Assembly: GCA_015493765.1 (NCBI GenBank)
Contig: WGCQ01000017.1
Span: 1-37,261 of the forward strand
Direction of reading: 5' to 3'
Source: Deltaproteobacteria bacterium
Lineage (GTDB): Bacteria > Myxococcota_A > UBA9042 > DTJE01 > S145-11
DNA: 37,261 bases
The notes below the pieces were generated by a model. It had not been told where the DNA came from. It did no database searches and was given only the letters and a program-made list of their open reading frames with translations. The translations under genes and the position numbers were made by a program. Shown here piece after piece: positions 24,469-31,793 of the stretch; position 1 is the stretch's first letter; the number at the start of each line of letters is the position of its first letter.

Positions 24469-24610
24469 CGGGGCTGTATAGGAATGGAGAATCTGTGGAA
24501 TTGGCCTTAGACATGTTAGACACCGTTATACGTAAACGGCTTCATGTTCGAAAGGATACATCCGTAGTGTATCGGGCACACATGGCACGCATTGTTAATG
24601 AGTTAGCCTC

Positions 24611-24793
24611 CAACCAAATGACCGGACTAAATTCGGAAACCGGGCCATGCAAAGGGCTCGTCTGCTGCGTGATTCTAACCCGTTTGATGCTCGACTTGAT
24701 ACTCCTGCGCTCAAATGATTTCAATTACTTGAATTTAAAGCACTTTCAACGCCTTTCGTCCTCAAATTTGACCGGTAATCCGGATTTTGGGTG
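24611..24793 (+). repeat. Dispersed hairpin repeat, family 1, copy 2
   Basis: Begins CCAAATGACCGGACTAAATT and contains GTTTGATGCTCGAC and CTCCTGCGCTCAAAT, the same order as in copy 1, then CACTTTCAACGCC and CGTCCTCAAATT. The stem flanks here are CGTTTGA and TCAAATG, still pairing with one G-U. The open frame that runs through it is not a gene. Confidence 0.65.
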
Positions 24794-25258
24794 TCGGATA
24801 GACGAATGCGTCGTATTCGGGGGGCACGGCCCCTTGGGCGTTTCGCTGACTGTGCGTTCGAGTGTAGTGCCTACTTCACTTTTCCTGTTCCTTCTCGTTT
24901 TGGGTGGACTGCCCCGTATGTCCCGGCCTGACCAGCCGGTGACAGCAGTCCGTGGGACGGGTGCCAGTTTAACGAGCCATTACCCACCCTTTGTCCCAGG
25001 CGCCCCGCTCAATTTGATCCATGGCCCGCGGCCTTGCGACCACGAACCACCGGGTTCGCCCCCTGCCCTGTCAAAGAACCCGCACTGCCCTGAACCCGCA
25101 CCAGGCGCCTGGCACGAATCCAGCGGAATGCTCATTTATAATTATCGAATCAAACGCGAATTTTTTTCACTTTCTTATGTCTTTATCCGCATCCATAAAA
25201 ACCCCTGCGATTTTCACCTTTTTAATCAAAACGTTAGCGATTCCACCAGACAATCAAC
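24794..25258. other. Gene-free, structured GC-rich gap
   Basis: I see no gene here. Strong inverted repeats are present: GGACTGC and GCAGTCC around 24906-24956, with CCGGC-CTGACCA-GCCGG inside them. TGCGGGTTC occurs twice on the minus strand (25075-25105). I compared it mentally with RNase P RNA, tmRNA, 6S and SRP RNA and found no match. The last ~130 bases before the helicase are AT-rich and may hold its promoter. Confidence 0.3.
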
Positions 25259-26605
25259 ATGAAGATCATCCTTGATAACAAACTCCGATTGACATCACCC
25301 CCACCAGATCTTCGTACTGAACTCAAAAAGAAATTCACATGGCGTAATCCTGTTTACTGGACAGCACGCAAAAACCGACGTCCATGTGCCCACTTACCCA
25401 AAGAACTCGTCCTGTGGCAGGAAGACGGCGATGAATTCAGTTTGCCCAGGGGTACGCTGAATACCGTTATACAACTGTCTAATAAGCAAAAAATCCATCC
25501 TGATATCCTTGACGACCGAATACGGCCTTCAACAATCCACCCTTTCATGTTTAATGGAACCTTGCGTGATTACCAGCAACAGGCTGTTGATAGGGCCTTG
25601 GAGGCCACCCAGGGGGTTATCCAGGCCCCTACTGGCAGCGGAAAAACAGTTATCGCGATTGGCCTGGCCGCATTGGCCCAAACAACAGTATTGTTTATTG
25701 TTCACACATCGGTATTACTGAATCAGACAGCGGAACGCGTCAGGCACTACCTGGGCATAGAGCCATCAATAATAGCCCATGGCAAGGTCAACATCGGTCC
25801 ATTTACCATTGCCCTTGTCCAGACCTTGATGCGTCGTGACCTTACCCTGTTCAATCAGGAATTCGGCATGGTAATCCTGGACGAGGCCCACCACTGCCCT
25901 GCAAGCAGTTTTCAACACGTGGTCCAGCAATTTCCTGCATTTTACCGTTTTGGCCTTACCGCCACACCTGAACGCAAGGACAAACTGCATCCGCTTTTAT
26001 ACGCGGTTATGGGTGACAGGATTTTTGACGTATCCAACGCCGTACTGCTTGCCCAGGGCTCCATCCTGCGTCCTGACCTGATAGAGGTTGAAACCGCGTT
26101 TCGATACCGTTACCGACGGGATAATTACCAGGATATGCTCCAGGCCATGGCAACGGATACGCAACGTAACACATTGATAATTAATGTGGTTCAAAAGGTA
26201 CACAAACACAAATCCCTGATTTTGTCGGAACGTATCGCGCACTGCAAACTCCTGGCCAAGGAACTCCAGTCCCGCGGTCTTAAAGCGGAATCACTCACTG
26301 GCGATATGTCACAGGAGGAACGAACTCGCATCAACAATCGCTTTCGCCAGGGAGACACCACTATCCTCATTGCCACTACAAACCTGGTAGGGGAAGGGTT
26401 CGACCTGCCACAAATCGATACGCTATTTTTGACTATGCCCCACGGTAACCGCGCAAAAACCCTGCAAATCCTGGGTCGCGTCCTTAGGCCAGCAAAGGGG
26501 AAATCCGTAGGCAGGATAGTGGATTTTCGTGACCGCCGTGTCTCAATCCTGGAACACCAGTTCCAAAAACGCAAGGCAATCTACTTGAATTTTACCAAAG
26601 ATTAA
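25259..26605 (+). CDS. XPB-like superfamily 2 DNA helicase
   Basis: A 448-residue helicase. The N-terminal ~100 residues (ending LPRGTLNTVIQLSNKQ...LDDR) match the small domain found before the motor in archaeal XPB and related bacterial proteins. The motor follows: motif I APTGSGKT (residues 123-130), DEAH (208-211), TATPERKD (motif III region), ATTNLVGEGFDLP (motif V) and QILGRVLRP (motif VI). It probably unwinds or remodels DNA in repair or restriction-type defence. No nuclease partner (Bax1-like) or primase adjoins it. It stands alone between a repeat-rich gap and the convergent ribosomal operon. Confidence 0.85.
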   Translation: MKIILDNKLRLTSPPPDLRTELKKKFTWRNPVYWTARKNRRPCAHLPKELVLWQEDGDEFSLPRGTLNTVIQLSNKQKIHPDILDDRIRPSTIHPFMFNGTLRDYQQQAVDRALEATQGVIQAPTGSGKTVIAIGLAALAQTTVLFIVHTSVLLNQTAERVRHYLGIEPSIIAHGKVNIGPFTIALVQTLMRRDLTLFNQEFGMVILDEAHHCPASSFQHVVQQFPAFYRFGLTATPERKDKLHPLLYAVMGDRIFDVSNAVLLAQGSILRPDLIEVETAFRYRYRRDNYQDMLQAMATDTQRNTLIINVVQKVHKHKSLILSERIAHCKLLAKELQSRGLKAESLTGDMSQEERTRINNRFRQGDTTILIATTNLVGEGFDLPQIDTLFLTMPHGNRAKTLQILGRVLRPAKGKSVGRIVDFRDRRVSILEHQFQKRKAIYLNFTKD

Positions 26606-26674
26606 AAATTTTTAGTTGAATAGAAATATCGCCCGCCGAACAGGGCACTAAGGTTTACTGCAACCTGCTAATCT

Positions 26675-26962
26675 TCAACCGCGGTTGACCTTCTGACGCA
26701 AAATCATGCTGGGTTTAAATGCGACCACACGCCTGGCAGGAATGACGGCCTTATCACCGGTTTTGGGATTCCGCCCCATCCTCTGAGCCTTTTCAATTAC
26801 CCGGAATTTACCAAAACCCGACAATGTCACCTCTTCGCCCTCTTCCAAACTATTCTTGATAAGTTCGAAAAAGGTTTCCACAATGGCTATGACATCACGT
26901 TTGGAATATATCTGCAGGGTATCATATACAAACTCAATCAGGTCGTGCTTGGTCTTGGTCAC
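26675..26962 (-). CDS. ihfA: Integration host factor alpha / HU-family DNA-bending protein
   Basis: A 95-residue histone-like protein. SGFGKFRVIEKAQRMGRNPKTG and the DNA-intercalating arm end (IPARRVVAFKPS) are the IHF-alpha pattern. I start at GTG 26962 because AAGGAGG lies 5 bases upstream; a longer ATG start at 26986 would overlap the rplT stop by 8 bases. It is usually behind pheT; here it follows rplT directly after 16 bases. It bends DNA in promoters, recombination and replication. Confidence 0.9.
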   Translation of the reverse strand: MTKTKHDLIEFVYDTLQIYSKRDVIAIVETFFELIKNSLEEGEEVTLSGFGKFRVIEKAQRMGRNPKTGDKAVIPARRVVAFKPSMILRQKVNRG

Positions 26963-26978
26963 ATCAACCTCCTTGCTT

Positions 26979-27332
26979 TTATCCAACCTTGGCTACTAAG
27001 GACACAATACGCGCAAAGCCGTCAGGGTCGTTTACCGCTATATTGGCCAGGACCTTACGGTCCAGTTGGACCCCGGCCTTCTTCATCAGGTGTATCAATT
27101 CGCCGTAACGCATGCCGTGCAAACGTGCTGCCGCATTAATCCTGACTATCCACAAACGCCTGAAATCCCGCTTTCTTAATTTCCTGCCCTTGTAGGCATG
27201 TGCCAGCGATCTGCGCACCTGCTCGGCGGCAGCCCTGTAAGTCGTTGATTTTCTGCCGTAATATCCCGATGCCAAGGCCAGAATCTTATTGTGTCTGCGC
27301 CTTCTTTTGGTTCCCCTTTTTACCCTGGACAT
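26979..27332 (-). CDS. rplT: 50S ribosomal protein L20
   Basis: A 117-residue, highly basic early assembly protein of the large subunit. The start SRVKRGTKRRRRHNKILALASGYYG and RKRDFRRLWIVRINAAAR are diagnostic. GGAGG precedes the ATG. It follows rpmI by 11 bases. L20 commonly represses its own operon by binding the leader mRNA. Confidence 0.97.
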   Translation of the reverse strand: MSRVKRGTKRRRRHNKILALASGYYGRKSTTYRAAAEQVRRSLAHAYKGRKLRKRDFRRLWIVRINAAARLHGMRYGELIHLMKKAGVQLDRKVLANIAVNDPDGFARIVSLVAKVG

Positions 27333-27343
27333 AGTAACCTCCG

Positions 27344-27541
27344 TCAGATCCTTGGAATCATTTTTTTAACACGACTGACAACACTGCCGCTCAAAAATTC
27401 CGATTGGCGCAGTCGTCTGCGTCGTTTCGCATTCTTTTTCCGCAACAAATGGCTGTGTCCGGCTTTCTTCCTGACAATCCTGCCTGATCCAGTTGCAAAC
27501 AAACGTTTTGCAGCGCCTCGATTCGTCTTTGCTTTTGGCAT
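27344..27541 (-). CDS. rpmI: 50S ribosomal protein L35
   Basis: A 65-residue basic ribosomal protein starting MPKAKTNRGAAKRLF and containing KKAGHSHLLRKKNAKRRRRLR, the L35 signature. The start is preceded by AGGTGAGG, 2-3 bases from the ATG. A longer open frame upstream is the out-of-frame end of infC. It follows infC by 8 bases. Confidence 0.97.
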   Translation of the reverse strand: MPKAKTNRGAAKRLFATGSGRIVRKKAGHSHLLRKKNAKRRRRLRQSEFLSGSVVSRVKKMIPRI

Positions 27542-27549
27542 ATCCTCAC

Positions 27550-28083
27550 CTACTTTTTCTGTGGTTTTGATTGGGATTTCGGCACCATGTAGGCAAAAAT
27601 CAGCCTGCCCCTGCTGTCCACAACCCGTTCCAAAACCCCGGAATCCTCGCAATCAGCGATCACCTTTTGTAATATATCCATGGCCCTGTCCCTGAACAGG
27701 ACCTCACGTCCACGTAATTGCAACGTGATTTTCACCTTGTGACCGGCCTGCAAAAAGCCCTTGATGGCCTTTTCCTTGGTTTCAATATCGTGCGTGTCGA
27801 TTTTCAACCTGAACTTGACCTCTTTCACCTGCTGGGCGGACCTGTTCTTTTTCGCCTCCTGCTGGCGCTTTTTTTCCTGGTACTTGTATTTACCGTAATC
27901 CATTATCTTGCATACCGGCGGCCGGGCGTTAGGGCTAACCTCCACCAGATCCAGCCCCTTTTCCTGGGCCATCTTCAAGGCTGTTAATGTGGACACGATA
28001 CCCACCTGGTTACCCGTTTCATCCACAAGTCTTACTTCCCGTGCCGAAATGCGCCTGTTTATCCTGAGATCATTCTTGTCTAT
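27550..28083 (-). CDS. infC: Translation initiation factor IF-3, AUA start codon
   Basis: A 177-residue factor that prevents early subunit joining and proofreads start codons. The two domains and linker are clear (LVEVSPNARPPVCKIMDYGKYKYQ, then KEVKFRLKIDTHDI in the C-domain). The conserved N-terminus (NDLRINRRISAREVRLVDE) lies upstream of any ATG. Reading back, the frame reaches ATA at 28083 with AAGGAG 8 bases before it and an in-frame TAA five codons upstream; no ATG, GTG or TTG lies between. Initiation at AUA is therefore very likely, as in the AUU start of E. coli infC that allows autoregulation. GTG 28026 would cut off conserved residues. Confidence 0.95.
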   Translation of the reverse strand: MDKNDLRINRRISAREVRLVDETGNQVGIVSTLTALKMAQEKGLDLVEVSPNARPPVCKIMDYGKYKYQEKKRQQEAKKNRSAQQVKEVKFRLKIDTHDIETKEKAIKGFLQAGHKVKITLQLRGREVLFRDRAMDILQKVIADCEDSGVLERVVDSRGRLIFAYMVPKSQSKPQKK

Positions 28084-28134
28084 GGCTTGTTCTCCTTATC
28101 TAAAACATCCAGTCCAACAAGGTCCAAATACCGG

Positions 28135-28207
28135 TAGGCACGAGCGGACTCGAACCGCTGACCCCTACCGCGTCAAGGTAGTGCTCTCCCATCTGAGCTA
28201 CGTGCCT
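28135..28207 (-). tRNA. tRNA-Val (GAC)
   Basis: All four stems fold. The acceptor AGGCACG/CGTGCCT has 7 pairs. The anticodon stem is CTACC/GGTAG with loop TTGACGC, so the anticodon is GAC. The T-arm is AGCGG-TTCGAGT-CCGCT. The discriminator is A and the full CCA tail is not encoded. It lies 51 bases upstream of infC on the same strand. Confidence 0.93.
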
Positions 28208-28339
28208 GCAAAGCGGTTGTTATGATTACTTTTTTTTTACCTTTTGTCAAGACCCATTCCCTCAACCTGTGAATTTTATGCCAAAATCCTCCGAAATTAT
28301 GCAAATGCAAGCGGATGAGCCGAGGGTGTTACAATGTCA

Positions 28340-28555
28340 GCCCTGGGATCGTTGGCTTCCGGAGGATGCTGAAAATGGTTCAGATACAAAGAGTTGGCCA
28401 ATTTGAGCGCAGTCGTAATAGGGGGCGTTGAGAGCATCAAATTGGTACAATGACGCAGCAGATTGGACGCTTGCAGCGCCTTGCCTAAGGCCGCAGGCCG
28501 TGACAACGAGCCGTCAGGCGAAGTTTCACTCCCGAAATTTAGTCGGGTAATTCGG
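28340..28555 (-). repeat. Dispersed hairpin repeat, family 1, copy 3
   Basis: On the minus strand it begins CCCGAATTACCCGACTAAATT and carries CCAATTTGA and TCAAATTGG, a perfect 9-bp stem around TGCTC and CTGCGC, then TATCTGAACCATTTTCAGC as in copy 1. The stem sequence differs from copy 1 but pairing is kept. It fills most of the gap between the tRNA and the lipoprotein operon. Confidence 0.68.
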
Positions 28556-28568
28556 GACTAATCCCTGC

Positions 28569-28599
28569 TTGACAATCCGTGCGTAACCGTGCTTAATAG
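28569..28599 (+). promoter_or_regulatory. Likely promoter of the Ntn-hydrolase/S1P-lyase operon
   Basis: TTGACA (28569-28574) is a perfect -35. TTAATA (18-base spacer) or TAATAG (19-base spacer) can serve as -10. The first gene starts at 28627, giving a short leader of about 20 bases. Confidence 0.55.
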
Positions 28600-28626
28600 G
28601 TTTAGCCATTTTACCATGGACTGTGT

Positions 28627-30585
28627 ATGGAGATTGTCCTGCGGAACCTTGATAAGAACGCCTGGTTGCTGTTCCTGGCGCTTGTTTTCGTTTTTGGTTG
28701 TGGAACGGCAAAACCCCCGCCGTATCAAAGGGTTATAGTACTGACGGGCACACATTATGAAATGGGATTCCAGCAGGGCAGGCGCTTCAAGAACGAGATC
28801 CGTTCGCTTTATACCACGCTGCTGACATCGTCATTGCTGCCCTACCTGAACCGGGAACAGCCGGACATCGCCAGCGTGCTGCACGCGTACAACGACCCGA
28901 AATATGCAAACGGCAAATTTTCGTATGAATTCCTGATGGACAGCGCAAAAAAACTGGAGACCTACATCCCGAAGGACCTGGTCCAGGAGATGCATGGGGT
29001 GGCGGACGGTGCTGACTTTCCGTACGACAAGGTCCTGCTGATGAACACGCTGCTGGACGCGATGTTCAACATGAGGGCACTTACGTTTTTCATCCGCGCC
29101 ATGGATGCACCGAAACTGGTCAGGGTGGAGTTTTTGGATAAGAACGGCAAGTTGCTGTATCCGGACAAGCCCGTGACGGACACCAAGGTGCCCGAGGACT
29201 ATGCACCGTCACCTCATGCCATTGCCGTGGAGGTCCCGACGGACGGTGCAGTGCGCTTCTGGCTGAGGGACCAGGTCCTGACGCTGGGGAAAACAGGCGC
29301 ACCCGAGGGCGTTGACCCTGATTCGATCAGGCTCCAGTGGAACGAAAAGGTCCTGCACAAGGGCGACCCGGAGATCGCAATCACCAACAAGACCATTGGC
29401 AAAAAGACCTATACCATTGTAACGTTCCAGCCGGCCATGGCACACGAGGGTTTCAAAAAGGCGGCTGTGGTGTCAGTGCAGGTCCAGGCCGGGGACAAGG
29501 CGAACGTGACCAATCCGCCACCGCCGCATGCCCACATGATGCGGGATGAACGAATCGTGTTCACCACAAAGGGCTACGGCAAGCAGGCCTGGGAGGTCCC
29601 GAACAAGGGCGCGAGGGACCCGCGTTTCCAGCCGCCGTCCACTGCATTTGCCGTGCGCGGCAGCGCCACACCGGACCACCGCATCCGCCTGGCCCAGCAC
29701 TTTGCCATGTTGGATTCGAACACCCTGCACAAGCACACGGTGGTATTTTTTTGCAAGCCCAAGGGCGAAAAACCGTTCATGTACGTGGGCTGGACCGGGG
29801 TGATCAGCGGTTTTGCAGGCATGAACGTGGACGGCCTGGCCTATGCCGTGGACATGTCGGACACGCTGAACAACGGCATGACAGGCGAGATCCTGCACAA
29901 CCTGCTGGACCTGGACAAGGCAAAGATGGAGGCCACGGGCGTGCCCGGCGGGATCATGGGGCGGGTCCTGCTGGAAAAGGCCAGCACCGTGGAGGAGGCC
30001 GCCAAGGTCCTGAAAGGGCTGCTGCCGTCATTTGGCTGGTCTTTCCTGCTGGCCGATGCAAAGGGCGGGATGCGGGTCGTGGAGGTGCACCAGGACATAC
30101 TTAAACAAAACACTGGTTACTCAACCTTCACTGTGCCGCCAAAGGACAAGGGCGATACGGACCAGCATGGCAGGCCGTGGGCCAGTGTGGGGCCTGATGA
30201 CATGCGGATCGCATCCAACGAGATCAGCAACCAAAACGACATCGATGTCAATTTGTTCGGCATGGCGCACATCCTGCCCCAGCGCTTCTGGACCAGTTTC
30301 TATTTCCGCTCACTGCGTGCGTTTTACATCCTGGGTGACGAAATACGCGGGCATTACGGCAAATTCGATGTCAGGACCATGGTCCGGGTGATGCGCGACG
30401 ACGACCTGGTGGACCACCGCGACAGCATGAACGCCGTGGTATTGGAGCCCCAGACCCTGAATGCGTACGTCGCGTCCGGCGTTGTACCCGCAACCAGCGG
30501 CACGTTCAACCACTTCAACCTGGGCGACCCTGCCACATGGGTCTTGGGCGGCGACGGCAATGGCATAGGGGGCACGGATGAATAG
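28627..30585 (+). CDS. C45-type Ntn-hydrolase lipoprotein (acyltransferase/amidase-like) with a large insert
   Basis: A 652-residue lipoprotein: helix LLFLALVFVFG and lipid-anchor Cys (VFGC) near residue 25. YEMGFQQGRRFKNEI is the typical start of C45 acyltransferase/hydrolase proteins, which cut or form amide bonds. In that family the autocatalytic nucleophile is a Cys in C-(S/T)-x-F-A; here the aligned segment is PPSTAFAVRGSATPD, with Ser338 in that place. About 170 residues (165-330) inserted before the nucleophile look like a beta-rich domain unknown to me. Later parts (GWTGVISGFAGMNVDGLAYAVDM and GGIMGRVLLEKASTVEEA) are typical of the family. First gene of a five-gene operon; it overlaps the next by 8 bases. 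Probably an amidase for N-acyl compounds in the envelope. Confidence 0.8.
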   Translation: MEIVLRNLDKNAWLLFLALVFVFGCGTAKPPPYQRVIVLTGTHYEMGFQQGRRFKNEIRSLYTTLLTSSLLPYLNREQPDIASVLHAYNDPKYANGKFSYEFLMDSAKKLETYIPKDLVQEMHGVADGADFPYDKVLLMNTLLDAMFNMRALTFFIRAMDAPKLVRVEFLDKNGKLLYPDKPVTDTKVPEDYAPSPHAIAVEVPTDGAVRFWLRDQVLTLGKTGAPEGVDPDSIRLQWNEKVLHKGDPEIAITNKTIGKKTYTIVTFQPAMAHEGFKKAAVVSVQVQAGDKANVTNPPPPHAHMMRDERIVFTTKGYGKQAWEVPNKGARDPRFQPPSTAFAVRGSATPDHRIRLAQHFAMLDSNTLHKHTVVFFCKPKGEKPFMYVGWTGVISGFAGMNVDGLAYAVDMSDTLNNGMTGEILHNLLDLDKAKMEATGVPGGIMGRVLLEKASTVEEAAKVLKGLLPSFGWSFLLADAKGGMRVVEVHQDILKQNTGYSTFTVPPKDKGDTDQHGRPWASVGPDDMRIASNEISNQNDIDVNLFGMAHILPQRFWTSFYFRSLRAFYILGDEIRGHYGKFDVRTMVRVMRDDDLVDHRDSMNAVVLEPQTLNAYVASGVVPATSGTFNHFNLGDPATWVLGGDGNGIGGTDE

Positions 30586-31786
30586 GCGGCTCCTCCTGGT
30601 CGTGATATGCCTGTTGTGGACCCGGGCGGCATTTGCCAGGTTTACCACCACCGCGCCAAAGAACACGTTTATCCTGGACAACACGTTTTTCATATCGCAA
30701 CTAACCACGGCCTACGACAACGCGGGTCATGCAAAGTCCTTGATCGACAAGATCTACCGCTATGAACCGGGCGGTGGCATGCAGGGGATCATCATCCCGA
30801 ACGTAAGGGTCGATTTCTATGTTTACCTGATGCAATTGATGTACGGAATTACGGATTCGTTGAGCGTGGGCATAGGCATACCCGTGGTGCTGGAGTCATC
30901 CGTGCAGGCGAACCTCGGCTGGGTGCCCGGGGACTACCAGTGGGCCCTGGGCAGGGCATACAGCGAAACGGACTTCTGGCAGTGGGCCGCCAGCATGGGC
31001 CAGCCCAGGCCAGGCAACTGGACCGGCAACCACGGCGTGCTGGGGGACATCGTACTGGGCGTCAGGTGGAGGTTCACGGACCTGGTGGGATGGTGCAAAA
31101 AACACGCGTTTGCAGCGGCGTTTTCGGTCATGGGTGCGCTCCCGACCGGCCGACAGGCGGACCCGGAAAACATCCTGGGCGTGGGCACGCACATGTGGGA
31201 CCTGTACTCTCAGGGCGAACTGGCACTGCACCTGTCCGTGGACAAGTCATTTCCGAAACTGTTGGACGATCGGCTGAGCATCGGGGTGGACGTGTTCTAC
31301 GAGTTCTTTTTCAAGCACACCTATACCACGCCGAAGGGCACCGAAAGCCCGCTGCTGTTGAATTTCCAGCCCTACGTGGGCGACACGTACACGATCGACC
31401 CGGGCGACTTCGTGGGTGCGGCCCTGGCCGTGGACGTGGTGCCGTTCAAGGGGCCTGCCCTGGGCACGTGGCTTTCGCACCACGATAAAAAACGGGCGCA
31501 AAGGCTGCCGCCCATGGTCACGTTGACTTTCGAGTACAGGCACGTGCACACCATGCAATCCTGGTGGCATTCGGATTCCGCGATCTGGGACTGGGACCAC
31601 GAAAAATCATGGCGTCCCGGGTACAAAAACATCCTGGCCGGGAAAATCCTGTTGAGCCTGCTGCGGGTCGGCGTGCCCGTGGAATTGTACGTGGGCTACC
31701 GCAACCAGACCTGGATAGGCGGTAAAAACACGAGGGCTGCAAACGTGGTGCTCACGGGGCTCAGGATCCCATTGAAATTCTGGTGA
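30578..31786 (+). CDS. Outer-membrane beta-barrel protein, function unknown
   Basis: A 402-residue protein with a Sec signal peptide (MNRRLLLVVICLLWTRAAFA, cleavage after AFA). The mature chain has alternating hydrophobic strands and aromatic belts (FYVYLMQLMYGITDSLSVGIGIPV; LGDIVLGVRWRF; TLTFEYRHVH). It ends in RIPLKFW, a C-terminal aromatic residue as required for barrel assembly. I do not recognise the family with certainty; DUF3187-like or transporter-type (meta-pathway) barrels are possibilities. It sits between two hydrolase lipoproteins, so it may carry their substrates or products across the outer membrane. It starts inside the end of the previous gene. Confidence 0.7.
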   Translation: MNRRLLLVVICLLWTRAAFARFTTTAPKNTFILDNTFFISQLTTAYDNAGHAKSLIDKIYRYEPGGGMQGIIIPNVRVDFYVYLMQLMYGITDSLSVGIGIPVVLESSVQANLGWVPGDYQWALGRAYSETDFWQWAASMGQPRPGNWTGNHGVLGDIVLGVRWRFTDLVGWCKKHAFAAAFSVMGALPTGRQADPENILGVGTHMWDLYSQGELALHLSVDKSFPKLLDDRLSIGVDVFYEFFFKHTYTTPKGTESPLLLNFQPYVGDTYTIDPGDFVGAALAVDVVPFKGPALGTWLSHHDKKRAQRLPPMVTLTFEYRHVHTMQSWWHSDSAIWDWDHEKSWRPGYKNILAGKILLSLLRVGVPVELYVGYRNQTWIGGKNTRAANVVLTGLRIPLKFW

Positions 31787-31793
31787 GGCGATT

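Noticed and set aside
24830-25130. Possible RNase P RNA, tmRNA, 6S or SRP RNA
   Set aside because: None of the conserved sequence blocks of these RNAs could be found on either strand.
24465-25262. Open frame of 265 codons between the editing-domain gene and the helicase
   Set aside because: It runs through a dispersed repeat and a GC-rich gap, has no ribosome site and no recognisable protein pattern.
25259-26605. Helicase as part of a TOTE-type conflict system
   Set aside because: No primase, nuclease or other partner lies beside it; the neighbours are repeats and the ribosomal operon.
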